A stretch of DNA of 64,000 bases, from contig NZ_MWWW01000004.1 in NCBI RefSeq assembly GCF_002259745.1, forward strand, positions 248,001-312,000, read 5' to 3'. This document shows, piece after piece, positions 17,505 to 27,049 of the stretch (its first letter is position 1; each line of letters starts with the position of its first letter). A model generated the notes under the pieces. That model was given only the letters and a program-made list of their open reading frames with translations. It searched no databases and had not been told where the DNA came from. This DNA is from Bifidobacterium myosotis. GTDB lineage: Bacteria; Actinomycetota; Actinomycetes; Actinomycetales; Bifidobacteriaceae. The position numbers were made by a program, and so were the translations under genes.

Positions 17505-18758
17505 CTAGCGCTTCAGCACCTTATGGGCCAGCTCGCTCACGCCGAACCGCAGTTTGTCCACCGGCAGCGTGAACTCGCCGAGCAGCTCCTCAACGTTGCC
17601 GTTGAAGCCCTGCTTGAATTCGAGCACGCCACGCCCCTCATCATCCGGATCATCGAAAATTCCATCGATGCCGTAGAAGTTGTATCGGTTCACCCCGCGC
17701 TCCACACACAGGTGCAGCATGGCCTCGTATTGGATGAGCGCCGAGGCATAGAACGGCTTGTATCGTTCCACACTGCCGGAGAAGAGGTACACCACCTCAT
17801 TCGGGTGCTCCACGAACAACGAGGCCGCAGCCGGCAGCACATCACCGTCCTTGGCGAACTCGGCGGCCTCGGCCAGACGCTTCTCCGCAGCCGCGAGATT
17901 ACGGCCTTCCTCGCCCAACTGGCGTTCGATGCGCGTGGTGGGGCGCTCGTCGTATTTGGCCTGGAGTCCTTCCACCTTGGCCTTGAGCGCATCACGCTTG
18001 GCGGTCATATCCGCCAGATACTCGTCAAGATGGATTTCGGCCACCATGAAATGCGACTTGTCGCCGAACGCCTGCTTGAACTGACGGAAATACTCGAGCC
18101 CGCGCCCGCGGAAGTGACGGCGTTCTGCGGTGGCCGTCTCGATCTTCTCGAATACGTCCAATTCGTCGATGCCCAACTCACGCACGCGCACACCCATCGA
18201 CAGGGAGCGCTTGACGCTCCACTGCGTACGCTTATCGAACGACTTCATCAGGGCCGGGCCATCGCCGAGACCGGTCAAATCCTTGACGTACACCCAACGA
18301 TTCACCACCGCACCGTAGCCGCGCGTGAACCCGGCATGCCGCCATCCCAAGGATTCGTACGCCTTCAGGGACGCATCGTCCGGCGTGCCGTCGGGCTCGC
18401 CCTGGGAGTCGCGCTGCTGATACACCAGATTCGGCCAGCAGATCACGGACACCGCATGATGGCGGCGGGCGGACCGGCGGATTCCGTCGGTCATCGTCGC
18501 AAGCAATCCCTCATCGTGCGCATCGCACAGGGGGCCAAGCCAGATGTATCCGCGTTCCCCGAATCCGCCGCGCTCATAGGCGATGGAGCAGGCGGCTACC
18601 AGCGCCCCCTCACGACGCACACCCACGAAGTCGAAGGCGTCGGCATGATGTTTGGCGACGTTCACCATCCCCAGACTCTGCTGGAAGTTGCCCTGCGGAT
18701 GGTGCATGGAGAATTCATCGAACTCTTCCGGAGTAATGGTCACAATCTCGTATGTCAT
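17505..18758 (-). CDS. FemABX-family peptidoglycan interpeptide-bridge aminoacyltransferase
   Basis: A 417-residue protein of the Fem family, which uses aminoacyl-tRNA to add residues to the peptidoglycan stem peptide on the inner membrane face. Two GNAT-like halves are seen (HPQGNFQQSLGMVNVAKHH near the start; NRYNFYGIDGIFDD and GRGVLEFKQGFNG near the end), and a coiled-coil arm at about residues 255-315 (MTAKRDALKAKVEGLQAKYD). All are hallmarks of FemA/MurM proteins. The start MTYEIVTITPEEF is chosen by homology logic; no strong ribosome site is visible and starts up to 21 codons upstream are possible. Which bridge amino acid is added cannot be read. Confidence 0.85.
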   Translation of the reverse strand: MTYEIVTITPEEFDEFSMHHPQGNFQQSLGMVNVAKHHADAFDFVGVRREGALVAACSIAYERGGFGERGYIWLGPLCDAHDEGLLATMTDGIRRSARRHHAVSVICWPNLVYQQRDSQGEPDGTPDDASLKAYESLGWRHAGFTRGYGAVVNRWVYVKDLTGLGDGPALMKSFDKRTQWSVKRSLSMGVRVRELGIDELDVFEKIETATAERRHFRGRGLEYFRQFKQAFGDKSHFMVAEIHLDEYLADMTAKRDALKAKVEGLQAKYDERPTTRIERQLGEEGRNLAAAEKRLAEAAEFAKDGDVLPAAASLFVEHPNEVVYLFSGSVERYKPFYASALIQYEAMLHLCVERGVNRYNFYGIDGIFDDPDDEGRGVLEFKQGFNGNVEELLGEFTLPVDKLRFGVSELAHKVLKR

Positions 18759-18972
18759 TGATGTCTCAGTCTTATCCGTCTTATCCATAGTCATTGCCGC
18801 ACTCAATATTGCCGCACTCAACGGGACAGTATTTTACGCACCACAGGATGCGTGCGAGGCGATCCTCCACTCCGCCCGCCGTATGGACGGCACCGGACAC
18901 CGACGGGCGACGGTGGGATACGAGTGCTGTTGCACGAAAATCCTGGTATGCAAGTCGGCGATGACCGCACAT

Positions 18973-19025
18973 GGCCGGACGGCGGGCTGAATCGAACCCG
19001 CCAGCCTGGCACCCACCGCCCGGCC
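18973..19025 (-). terminator. GC-rich hairpin after rdgB
   Basis: GGCCGGGCGG and CCGTCCGGCC pair (one G-U) and enclose a second stem around TTCGATTC. It begins 31 bases after the rdgB stop. It superficially resembles a tRNA T-arm but has no anticodon arm, so a factor-dependent terminator or 3' stabiliser is more likely. Confidence 0.35.
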
Positions 19026-19056
19026 GATGCGTCGGCTTGTGATGTCCAGTTGCCGC

Positions 19057-19830
19057 TCAGTCCGCGGACTTCAGCAGCGCCTCAATGGCGGGAACCAAAG
19101 CCTTGAGCGCTTTGCCGCGATGGGAGATGGCGTTCTTCTCGGCCGGCGTCATCTCGGCGCTGGTCAGCGGCTCGCCTTCGTAATCGGGCTCGGTGCTGGT
19201 GCGTCCGGGCTGGTCGTCAGGCACGAACAACGGGTCGTAGCCGAAGCCGTGCTCGCCGCGCGGCTTGTGGATGATCCGCCCCGGCATCTCCCCCACCTCA
19301 ACGGTTTCGGACTTGATGGCGTAGCGGCCAATCACCGCGGCTCCGGCAGAGACCCCCGTAGCGGCAACGGCCGAGGCGTCGGCGGCCTCCCGCGGATTAT
19401 CAACGCCGGTCACGTCCACCCCGGCCTCGACGTCCGGCACCACCAGAGCCGCGGCACAACGGAAGCGCGCGGTGCGCTTGGCGTCCGGGATGTCCTCGAT
19501 CTGCGCGAGCAGCAGCGCGTTATTGGCCTTGTCATGACCATGCGCGCCGGCCCAGCGGGCGGAGAGGATGCCCGGCGCGTTGCCCATCACGTCAACGATG
19601 ATGCCGGAGTCGTCCGCGACGGCGGGCAGACCGGTGCGGCTCGCCACGTCACGGGCCTTGAGCAGCGCGTTCTCCTGGAAAGTGACGCCGGTCTCCACCG
19701 GGTCGGGCAGATGCAGGCTGCCGGCCGAGACGAGCTCGATGCCCGAGGCATCCTCGCCCAAATCCTCCTCGAGGATGCGGCGGATTTCCACCAGCTTGCC
19801 TTCGTTGTGGGTGGCGACGACGATTTTCAT
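19057..19830 (-). CDS. rdgB: XTP/dITP pyrophosphatase (HAM1/RdgB family)
   Basis: Hydrolyses non-canonical purine triphosphates (XTP, dITP) to keep them out of DNA and RNA. The start MKIVVATHNEGKL holds the family's N-terminal substrate loop, followed by VTFQENALLKARDVA and PAVADDSGIIVDVM and HGFGYDPLFVP. At 257 residues it is longer than the ~200 usual because of an inserted segment (about residues 140-170, Ala/Val/Asp-rich) in the middle. GGAGA lies 5 bases upstream of the chosen ATG. It lies downstream of rph on the same strand, a common pairing. Confidence 0.93.
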   Translation of the reverse strand: MKIVVATHNEGKLVEIRRILEEDLGEDASGIELVSAGSLHLPDPVETGVTFQENALLKARDVASRTGLPAVADDSGIIVDVMGNAPGILSARWAGAHGHDKANNALLLAQIEDIPDAKRTARFRCAAALVVPDVEAGVDVTGVDNPREAADASAVAATGVSAGAAVIGRYAIKSETVEVGEMPGRIIHKPRGEHGFGYDPLFVPDDQPGRTSTEPDYEGEPLTSAEMTPAEKNAISHRGKALKALVPAIEALLKSAD

Positions 19831-20211
19831 ATGCATCTCCTCTGCTCCTCTGAATGTATAGGATTGTGTCGAATATATCGAATGTATCGGTGACGCGGAA
19901 ATGTCGGCGGACGCGGACCGGGACGGAAAAGGCCGGAATCGACGGTATGTTCGCGGCCTGACGAGGGTCACGCGTACTTACCGTCGATTTGGGGACGATT
20001 TCCGACTGTATGTATGCGAGACCTTCGTTAAGACGCATACTTACCGTCGGCGACCGCGCCGGCGGGAGCGCACTGCAGGCACTACCCGTACTTGGGCATC
20101 AGCGACCGCGCTCGGACGGCAACGACGTCAACGGCAACGGAGCCGGACGAATCGTGAGTGTCGGGCGCGAGCGCGAGACGCGAAAACGCAAGACACGAGA
20201 CGCGAAACGCC
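19831..20211. other. Intergenic region between rph and rdgB
   Basis: About 380 bases with no supported gene. The hexadecamer-like TACTTACCGTCG occurs twice (about 19976 and 20038) in direct orientation, which may be a regulatory site or a degenerate repeat. Confidence 0.35.
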
Positions 20212-20976
20212 TCAGTCCAACGCCAGAGCGGCGCGCTGGGCGGCCTGCAGCTCGCGGTTGCCCTTTTCGGCGAGATCAAGCAGCGTGCCCAGCTCGGCGC
20301 GGTTGAACGGACGATGCTCGGCGGTGCCCTGAATCTCGATGAACGTGCCCGAACCGGTCATGGCCACGTTCATGTCGGTCATGGCCTGGCTGTCCTCGAT
20401 GTAGGGCAGGTCCAGCATCGGCGTGCCGTTGATCACGCCCACGGAGACGGCGGACACCGAATCCTTGAGCACCTTGGCGGCGGACTTGATGTGGTGGTTG
20501 CGCTCGGCCCAGTTGAGCGCGTCCACCAAGGCAACGTACGCGCCGGTCACCGAGGCGGTACGCGTGCCGCCGTCCGCCTGCAGCACGTCGCAGTCCAGCT
20601 GAATCTGATTCTCGCCCAGCGCCTTCATGTCGACCACGCCCCTCAGGCAACGACCGACCAGACGGCTGATCTCCATCGTACGGCCGCCAAGCTTGCCCTT
20701 GACCGACTCGCGATCGGTGCGCTCGGAGGTCGCGCGCGGCAGCATCGCGTATTCGGCGGTGACCCAGCCGAGGCCGGAGTCCTTGCGCCAGCGCGGCACC
20801 GTGGGCGTGAACGTGGCGGTGCACATTACGCGCGTGTTGCCGCATTCGATCAGCACGGAGCCTTCCGGCGCGTCGGTGAAGTGCCGGGTGATCCTGACCG
20901 GGCGCAGCTCGTCGACCTGACGTCCGTCGGCGCGAATGATTTGATGTTCCTTCAACAGATCCTTGATTTGAGCCAT
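20212..20976 (-). CDS. rph: Ribonuclease PH
   Basis: A 254-residue phosphorolytic 3'-5' exonuclease that trims tRNA 3' ends. Family blocks are [53 protein letters not shown] and [20 protein letters not shown], all in the expected order. The start [11 protein letters not shown] is preferred over an in-frame start 15 codons upstream, which adds a non-conserved tail. rdgB follows on the same strand. Confidence 0.95.
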   Translation of the reverse strand: MAQIKDLLKEHQIIRADGRQVDELRPVRITRHFTDAPEGSVLIECGNTRVMCTATFTPTVPRWRKDSGLGWVTAEYAMLPRATSERTDRESVKGKLGGRTMEISRLVGRCLRGVVDMKALGENQIQLDCDVLQADGGTRTASVTGAYVALVDALNWAERNHHIKSAAKVLKDSVSAVSVGVINGTPMLDLPYIEDSQAMTDMNVAMTGSGTFIEIQGTAEHRPFNRAELGTLLDLAEKGNRELQAAQRAALALD

Positions 20977-21091
20977 ACGCCCATCGTACGCCGAGCCGTG
21001 CGCGCCGGCCGGAAACAGCAAGGGCCACAGGCGACTACACTTATAGTCATCGTAACCAAAAGTGGTACCGCGATGAGGAAAGGCACTGGAA

Positions 21092-22414
21092 ATGCTTGAT
21101 TATTCGCCGGCCCTGATGACCGACATGTACGAATACACGATGCTCGACGCCGCGCTGAGGGACGGCACCGCGAACCGCAAGTGCGTGTTCGAGGTGTACA
21201 CCCGTCACCTGCCCGAAGGCCGGCGCTATGGCGTGGTGGCCGGCACCGGCCGCATTCTGGACGCGCTCGAACGCTTCCATCTGGACGACAACGACCTGAA
21301 GTTCCTCGCCGACCGGCATGTCGTGAGCCCCGAGACCATCAGCTGGCTGGAGCACTACCACTTCTCCGGATCGATCAAGGGGTACCGCGAAGGCGAGATG
21401 TTCTTCCCGAACTCGCCGATCCTGCAGGTCGAGGGCACGTTCGGCGAGTGCACGCTGCTGGAGACGCTGATCCTGTCCATCCTCAACTACGATTCCGCCG
21501 TGGCCTCGGCCGCGAGCCGCATGGTCTCGGCCGCCAAGGACCGCCCCTGCATGGACATGGGCGGGCGCCGCACCAACGAGTGGGCCGCCGTGGCCGCCGC
21601 ACGCGCCGCCGTGGTGGGCGGCTTCAAGGGCACCGCCAACCTGCTCGCGGCGCAGATGTACGGCCTGAAGGCCATCGGTACCGCCGCCCACTGCTTCACG
21701 CTGGTGCACGACTCCGAGCGCGACGCCTTCGAGTCGCAGATTGACGCCCTCGGACGCAACACCACGCTGCTCGTGGACACGTACAACATCGAGGAGGCTG
21801 TGAAGACCGCCGTCGAGGTGGCAGGCCCCGGACTCGGCGGCGTGCGCATCGACTCGGGCGATCTGGCCGCCATGGCCCAGCGTGTGCGCAACCAGTTGGA
21901 CGCGCTGGGGGCCACGAACACCACGATCACCGTGACCAACGATCTGGACGAGTACGCCTTGGCCGCCCTGCAGACCGCGCCGGTGGATTCCTACGGCGTG
22001 GGCACGATGCTGGTCACCGGTTCCGGCGCACCCACCTGCGCGATGGTGTACAAGCTCACCGAGCGCGAGGACGCGGACGGCGTGATGCAGTCGGTGGCCA
22101 AGAAGTCCAAGAACAAGGCCACCGTGCCGGGCCGCAAGCTGGCGTTCCGCTCCTACGAATACGCGCTGGCGGAGGCCGAGCATGTGATCTCGGGCTCGGA
22201 GGACAAACTGGCCGGATTCACGCCCGAAGACGGCTGGAAGAATCTGCTGGTGGACTTCGTGGACCACGGTTCGATCGATGCGACGTGGCAGGGTCACGAC
22301 GCCATCATGGCCGCGCACGACTACCGTGCCAAGGCGTTGGCCGAGCTGCCCATCACCGCGCAAAGCCTGATGAAGGGCGACCCGGCGATTCCGACGGAGA
22401 CCACTGTTCTGTGA
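21092..22414 (+). CDS. pncB: Nicotinate phosphoribosyltransferase
   Basis: Makes nicotinate mononucleotide from nicotinate and PRPP with ATP, the entry of the NAD salvage pathway. The 440-residue protein starts LLTD-like ([14 protein letters not shown]), carries the conserved [17 protein letters not shown] and [15 protein letters not shown] blocks, and [16 protein letters not shown] of the TIM-barrel phosphate site. A GAGGAAAGG site lies 10 bases upstream. It is divergent from rph. Confidence 0.93.
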   Translation: MLDYSPALMTDMYEYTMLDAALRDGTANRKCVFEVYTRHLPEGRRYGVVAGTGRILDALERFHLDDNDLKFLADRHVVSPETISWLEHYHFSGSIKGYREGEMFFPNSPILQVEGTFGECTLLETLILSILNYDSAVASAASRMVSAAKDRPCMDMGGRRTNEWAAVAAARAAVVGGFKGTANLLAAQMYGLKAIGTAAHCFTLVHDSERDAFESQIDALGRNTTLLVDTYNIEEAVKTAVEVAGPGLGGVRIDSGDLAAMAQRVRNQLDALGATNTTITVTNDLDEYALAALQTAPVDSYGVGTMLVTGSGAPTCAMVYKLTEREDADGVMQSVAKKSKNKATVPGRKLAFRSYEYALAEAEHVISGSEDKLAGFTPEDGWKNLLVDFVDHGSIDATWQGHDAIMAAHDYRAKALAELPITAQSLMKGDPAIPTETTVL

Positions 22415-22452
22415 CGGCGACTTCCGTCGGAATCCGTCGCGGTGCCGCCGCT

Positions 22453-22556
22453 TCCTCAGCTACGGACAGCCCTTGATGGTGATTCCAGTCAATCGTTCCG
22501 CGTACCGCCGCTCTCCCTCAGCTACGGACAGTCCACCGGATTGTCCGCCAAACGGC
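22453..22556. repeat. Two degenerate CTCAGCTACGGACAG repeats
   Basis: CCTCAGCTACGGACAG occurs twice about 65 bases apart. The second is followed by the hairpin GGACAGTCCACCGGATTGTCC, the same motif that makes up the repeats at 25351-25780. Confidence 0.55.
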
Positions 22557-22699
22557 TCGGTTACGAAAGCCACCGTCCTGTGATGGAAGCCACCGATTGC
22601 GATGGAGACCACCATCTTGCGGACGGCGGCTTCCGCCGGAACTTCGGTCCCGCAGCAATCCACCCGTATCTATGTCACCTATGCCGTCCACGCCGCCGC

Positions 22700-23194
22700 T
22701 CAACAGTCGATGGCATAGATACGGGTCTTGTAGTCCTTCCAGTCCGGCAACGGTTCGCCGGCGTCGAGCGCCTGCTTGATACCTTGGTAGTAGTGAAGCT
22801 TGCGTTGGACGTGCAGGGCGGCCTCGTTCAGCGCGCGCCGCTGCTCGTCCAAAGTCCGGCGGCGCGATTCCAGCAACTCGAGAATCTCATCGATATGGGC
22901 GGGTTCGTCCTGCTCGAACGTGAAGAACTTCTTGAGGTCGTCGATAGTCATGCCGGCGTTCTTGAAGCAACAGATCGCCCGCAGACGATTGATATGGCAT
23001 TCCTCGTACACGCGCTGCCCGGTGGCAGTGCGGCCGACATTGGTGAGCAGCCCCTGCTCCTCGTAATAGCGCAGCGTCGACGGCTGCATATGGAACTGCG
23101 CCGCGACCTCACGAATCGTATGGGTGGCGTGGACCTCCGGCACCTCGTCCACCGGCATCCGGACAGCCGAAGCCGCATCAGTCATCGTCATCAT
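22700..23194 (-). CDS. MerR-family transcriptional regulator
   Basis: A 164-residue MerR regulator. The winged HTH is at about residues 24-75 (THTIREVAAQFHMQPSTLRYY, YEEQGLL), then an antiparallel coiled coil (HIDEILELLESRRRTLDEQR). No metal-binding Cys cluster is present, so it belongs to the drug, aldehyde or redox-responsive type rather than MerR proper. AAGGAAGG precedes the ATG at 23194. It is divergent from a YghZ-like reductase, and the palindrome at 23245-23260 lies between them, so it probably controls that gene. Confidence 0.85.
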   Translation of the reverse strand: MMTMTDAASAVRMPVDEVPEVHATHTIREVAAQFHMQPSTLRYYEEQGLLTNVGRTATGQRVYEECHINRLRAICCFKNAGMTIDDLKKFFTFEQDEPAHIDEILELLESRRRTLDEQRRALNEAALHVQRKLHYYQGIKQALDAGEPLPDWKDYKTRIYAIDC

Positions 23195-23244
23195 CGACCT
23201 TCCTTCATCATCACGACACGCCGACGCATCGCATATTGCTTGCA

Positions 23245-23260
23245 TTCAAGTTCACTTGAA
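23245..23260. promoter_or_regulatory. Palindromic operator between merR-type gene and reductase
   Basis: TTCAAGT-TC-ACTTGAA is a perfect 7-2-7 palindrome, with an overlapping GTTCA-CT-TGAAC. MerR-family regulators bind such dyads inside the promoter of their target. A CATAAT sequence follows at 23268-23273. Confidence 0.65.
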
Positions 23261-23469
23261 CTGGAACCATAATAACCGACAACGAAACCGTTCGCGAGCC
23301 GGATTATGGACGCAGATGACGTAGGTCTTCACCCGCATCCGATGTCAGGCCCACGGAACAAGACGCACAGACGCACCGCACGACGGCCTACGGCAGACAA
23401 TGCGCCGACAACGGCGTATGCCGACGGCCATCCGACAGCGCGCCAACACGCACCAACGAAGGAGCCTCA

Positions 23470-24480
23470 ATGTTCGAGCCGACCACCCCATACACCCCCA
23501 ACCCGCACCGTTACGACAGCATGACCTATAACCGCTGCGGCACCTCCGGCCTGAAGCTGCCGGCCGTCTCGCTCGGATTCTGGCACAACTTCGGCGACAT
23601 CACTCCGTTCGAGCAGATGAAGTCGCTGGTCTTCACCGCATTCGACAACGGCATCACGCACTTCGATCTGGCCAACAACTACGGCCCGGAACCCGGTCAG
23701 GCCGAGAAGAACTGCGGCCTGCTGCTCGCCAAGTACTTCAAGCACCACCGCGACGAGCTCATCATCTCCACCAAGGCCGGCTACGAGATGTGGGCCGGCC
23801 CGTACGGCGATCTCGGCAGCCGCAAGTACCTGCTCGCATCGCTCGACCAGTCGCTTGAGCGCCTTGGCTTGGACTACGTGGACATCTTCTACCACCACCA
23901 CCCGGACCCCGAAACCCCGCTCGAGGAGACGATGGGCGCCCTCGCCCAGGCCGTGAACTCCGGCAAGGCCCTGTACGTCGGCCTGTCCAATTACGACGGA
24001 CCGACGATGGAGAAGGCCGCCGCGATCCTCGCCGAATTGCATGTGCCGTTCGTCATCAACCAGAACAAGTACAACATCTTCGACCGCACGGTGGAGCGCA
24101 ACGGGCTCAAGGAGACCGCGGCCAAGCTTGGCAAGGGCCTCATCACCTTCTGCCCGCTGGAGCAGGGACTGCTGACCAACCGCTATCTCAACGGCATCCC
24201 GGCCGACAGCCGTATCGCCCATGATCCGCGGTTCCTCAAGGATTCGGCACTGACCGACAAGCTGCACGGGCAAATCGTGGACCTCAACAACCTGGCGGCC
24301 GAGCGCGGCCAAACCCTGGCCGAGATGAGCCTGGCCTGGCTGCTGCACGACGGCAAGGTGACCTCCGTGCTGGCCGGCGCCTCCAAGCCGCAACAGATCG
24401 TCGACAACATCGGCGCGCTGAAGAACACGCACTTCACCGATGAAGAGCTGAAGCTCATCGACGACATCGCCGCACGGTAA
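23470..24480 (+). CDS. gpr: Aldo/keto reductase, YghZ-like (L-glyceraldehyde-3-phosphate reductase group)
   Basis: A 336-residue AKR of the Kv-beta/YghZ group. MTYNRCGTSGLKLPAVSLGF (18 residues in) followed by WHNFGD, HFDLANNYGPEPG (catalytic Asp and Tyr), IISTKAGYEMW (Lys) and DIFYHHHPD (His) closely follow the E. coli YghZ pattern. C-terminal VLAGASKPQQIVDNI binds the NADPH phosphate. YghZ detoxifies methylglyoxal and reduces L-glyceraldehyde-3-P. GAAGGAG lies about 6 bases upstream. Probably regulated by the divergent MerR protein. Confidence 0.88.
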   Translation: MFEPTTPYTPNPHRYDSMTYNRCGTSGLKLPAVSLGFWHNFGDITPFEQMKSLVFTAFDNGITHFDLANNYGPEPGQAEKNCGLLLAKYFKHHRDELIISTKAGYEMWAGPYGDLGSRKYLLASLDQSLERLGLDYVDIFYHHHPDPETPLEETMGALAQAVNSGKALYVGLSNYDGPTMEKAAAILAELHVPFVINQNKYNIFDRTVERNGLKETAAKLGKGLITFCPLEQGLLTNRYLNGIPADSRIAHDPRFLKDSALTDKLHGQIVDLNNLAAERGQTLAEMSLAWLLHDGKVTSVLAGASKPQQIVDNIGALKNTHFTDEELKLIDDIAAR

Positions 24481-24514
24481 TGCGCGCGACGGCAATCGCG
24501 CATGATGACCGCCA

Positions 24515-24692
24515 GTATGCCGCGTCATAAATTCGTTGATCATATTTTTGTCTCCTCTTGCAGGCAACGTGCGAGCCGACAGGCGAGCCAGCTGACTGAG
24601 CGGAGCGCGTTCGTAATTGCATGACGAGCCGGCCCGCGAAGCGGGACTGAGGGATAGTGAATTAATCAACGAACTTCTGACGCAGGATACTA
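24515..24692 (+). repeat. TIR element, copy 3
   Basis: The ends are AGTATGCCGCGTCATAAATT-CGTTGAT and ATCAACGAA-CTTCTGACGCAGGATACTAG, nearly inverse copies of each other. Internal landmarks match copy 4 (GGCAACGTGCGAGCCGACAGG, split; GCCCGCGAAGCGGGACTGAGGG). One internal hairpin (CTGCAAACAG-type) of copy 4 is deleted. Confidence 0.8.
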
Positions 24693-24706
24693 GATGGCCT
24701 CACGAA

Positions 24707-24768
24707 GGATGCACGACGGATGCACGACGGATGCACGACGGATGCACGACGGATGCACGACGGATGCA
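24707..24768 (+). repeat. 11-bp tandem repeat (5.6 units)
   Basis: GGATGCACGAC repeats at 24707, 24718, 24729, 24740 and 24751, with a partial sixth unit running into the next hairpin. Confidence 0.9.
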
Positions 24769-25117
24769 GGGTTATTGTTCCATCTCTGCTTGTCATCGAA
24801 CAATAACCCTGCATAGCGCTGTTGACATGGTGCCGCAACGATACCGTTTGTCCCGATAATCCATTTTCCCGGTTTTCGGGATTATTGGGACAAGAATCCG
24901 TGCCCCCGCAGACCATTTTCACCGATATTCGACGTCCGGGGGCACACCGCGTGCCCCCACAGCCGTTTGTAACGATAAAACAGCCTTGCGGGGCACACCG
25001 TCAATTCCGCAAAAAGCCTGGAATTCCGCCAAAACATCGATTTGAGACGTTTTACCGTCCAAAACAGCTGTGCCCCCGCAGCCCATTTTCACTCCAAAAA
25101 CGGCTGCGGGGGCACAG
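24765..25117. repeat. Chain of five strong hairpins
   Basis: Hairpins at 24765-24813 (16-bp perfect stem TGCAGGGTTATTGTTC), 24848-24893 (TTGTCCC-ATAATCC), 24900-24945 (GTGCCCCCG), 24951-24996 (GTGCCCC) and 25068-25117 (16-bp stem CTGTGCCCCCGCAGCC). Three loops share CATTTTC. They lie between the convergent 3' ends of the reductase and the DUF3039 gene. Confidence 0.8.
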
Positions 25118-25350
25118 CCTTCACTCAGGCCGACGCTGTGGGACGGCCCACAAGAGATATCACACGGGCAGTTCGCTCCTGCTCGCAGGCGAAGCACACT
25201 GTCTCCACAGCGAAAGACAGGTAAAGCCCGCCAATACGGTTACTGCATCATCACCGCCCCACGAAGATGGCCAATATGCGGCGAAGTTCAATCCGGTCCT
25301 CGAAAAATGGACGCAAAAACGGCCCCGGCTACGGCAAACCCGAACCACAA

Positions 25351-25780
25351 CCCTCGCTCGGCTCACGCCTCACTCAGGCTGACGCTACGGACAGTCCACC
25401 GGCCTGTCCGCTTCACACATCGCCTCCGGCCCCAGCAAGAACAGACTTCGCCCCGCGAAGACCCAATCCAACCCTCGCTCGGCTCACGCCTCACTCAGGC
25501 TGACGCTACGGACAGTCCACCGGACTGTCCGCTTAACGCACCGCCTCCGGCCCCAGCAAGAACAGACACGCCTACGGCGGACCCAACATCACCTTCGCTC
25601 GGCTCACGCCTCGCTCAGGCTGACGCTACGGACAGTCCACCGGACTGTCCGCTTCACACACCGCCTCCGGCCCCAGCAAGAACGGACTTCGCCCCGCGAA
25701 GACCCAATCCAACCCTCGCTCGGCTCACGCCTCACTCAGGCTGACGCTACGGACAGTCCACCGGACTGTCCGCTTAACGC
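25351..25780 (+). repeat. About 120-bp tandem repeat (3.6 units) with internal hairpin
   Basis: The block CCCTCGCTCGGCTCACGCCT starts at 25351, 25473, 25592 and 25713. Each unit contains GGACAGTCCACCGGACTGTCC, a perfect short hairpin, and CCTCCGGCCCCAGCAAGAAC. Units 1, 2 and 4 share an ACTTCGCCCCGCGAAGACCC segment that differs in the third gap. Confidence 0.88.
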
Positions 25781-25781
25781 G

Positions 25782-26066
25782 TCAGCCCATCATTTCTTCG
25801 TAGATGCGCTTGCAGTCGGGGCAGACGGGATACTTGGACGGATCGTGTTTGGGCACCCACACCTTGCCGCACAGCGCCACAACCGGACGGCCGGTCATAC
25901 GGGATTCGGCGATGCGGTCCTTGGACACGTAATGGGCGAACCGGTCGGCGTCGCCGCCATCGTCGCGAACCGGCGACTCCTGGGTCTCGGGACGCTCAAG
26001 CACGGAAGTTCCGGCGCCCTGATCGGGATTCCTCAACGGTTCGGCATCATCAACGAACATCATCAT
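25782..26066 (-). CDS. DUF3039-family protein
   Basis: A 94-residue actinobacterial protein of unknown function. The C-terminal half holds the family core: FAHYVSKDRIAESRMTGRP followed by ALCGKVWVPKHDP and YPVCPDCKRIYEE. The two cysteines of CPDC together with CG in ALCG suggest a small metal-binding site. Three consecutive Met codons make the exact start uncertain by two residues. Its stop codon directly abuts the 120-bp tandem repeat. Confidence 0.8.
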   Translation of the reverse strand: MMMFVDDAEPLRNPDQGAGTSVLERPETQESPVRDDGGDADRFAHYVSKDRIAESRMTGRPVVALCGKVWVPKHDPSKYPVCPDCKRIYEEMMG

Positions 26067-26546
26067 GCACCACTTTCTGCAGCTGCGAAACGATTCTGCG
26101 TACCATCATAGATTCCCAACGCCACCAGCGAAATCCCCAAGCCCTACTCGCCGCACCCCCACACTCATCACGCGCATCCACATCTGTATACGACAGTCTT
26201 ACCGCGGCAACCAAAGATACGGCATCCCGCACACGCCGCAATCGTCACCAGTCGGCGATTCGAGCTCGAATCGGAAGCAGCAATCACCGCATGACACACC
26301 GTCACCATCAACCGGAAAAGTCTGACGCGATGTCGGACGACGTCCCGGACATCCTCATCCGCATTCCCGCCCGCACGCCAGCCCGCCCGCCACCGAATCA
26401 ACTGGGATGGATGCATACGTGCCACCTTGTAGAGCGAGCCAGCACGCCCGCCGCCGAATCACCCGCACAACACCAACACACCACCTGCGCCGCAGCGGCA
26501 CCTCACCGGCATCCCGAATCCCTCCAATCGCGGTAGGCTATAAGGC
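26067..26546. other. Intergenic region, nothing recognised
   Basis: About 480 bases between the divergent DUF3039 gene and coaD. No supported gene or repeat is seen. A TAGGCT/TATAAG sequence about 6-12 bases before the coaD ATG suggests a -10 box for a nearly leaderless coaD transcript. Confidence 0.45.
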
Positions 26547-27047
26547 ATGACTATCGCAGTATGCCCCGGCTCGTACGACCCCGTGACCGCCGGACACTTG
26601 GACGTAATCGAGCGCTCCGCGCGGTTTTTCGACGAGGTACACGTGGTGGTGGCCGTCAATGCCGCGAAAACACCGATGTTTTCCGAAGCGACCCGCGTGG
26701 ACGTGATTCGCCGCGCCCTAGACAAGGACGGATGCACCAATATCACGGTCGCCTCCACCGACGGGCTCATCACCGATTACTGCAGGCAGGTAGGCGCCAG
26801 CGTGATCGTCAAGGGACTGCGCCAGAACGGCGACTACGAGGCCGAACTCGGCATGGCTCTGGTCAACCGCAAACTCGCCGGCATCGAGACCCTGTTCCTG
26901 CCGGCCGATCCGATTCTTGAACACATCTCCAGTTCCATCGTCAAGGACGTGGCCCGTCACGGCGGAGACGTGACCGGCATGGTGCCCGACTGCGTGGTGC
27001 CGATGCTCGCCGAGGCCTTGGCCGAGGAACGCACACGGAAGGACTGA
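26547..27047 (+). CDS. coaD: Phosphopantetheine adenylyltransferase
   Basis: Fourth step of coenzyme A synthesis: 4'-phosphopantetheine plus ATP gives dephospho-CoA. The 166-residue length is standard. Visible are [18 protein letters not shown] (T/HxGH nucleotidyltransferase motif with His17-equivalent), [20 protein letters not shown] and the [16 protein letters not shown] end. A ribosome site is weak, and a -10-like box lies right before the ATG. It is followed after 2 bases by the SepIVA-like gene. Confidence 0.96.
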   Translation: MTIAVCPGSYDPVTAGHLDVIERSARFFDEVHVVVAVNAAKTPMFSEATRVDVIRRALDKDGCTNITVASTDGLITDYCRQVGASVIVKGLRQNGDYEAELGMALVNRKLAGIETLFLPADPILEHISSSIVKDVARHGGDVTGMVPDCVVPMLAEALAEERTRKD

Positions 27048-27049
27048 AC

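Noticed and set aside
16566..18761. 731-codon open frame crossing the AEC gene and opposite FemAB
   Set aside because: Spans two convergent real genes in wrong frames and reads through their terminator.
18973..19025. tRNA-like T-arm (TTCGATTC) downstream of rdgB
   Set aside because: No D-arm, no anticodon arm and the T-loop would be 10 bases. Treated as a plain hairpin.
24515..25780. Insertion sequence or integron
   Set aside because: No transposase or integrase frame; structure is explained by a short TIR element, hairpins and tandem repeats.
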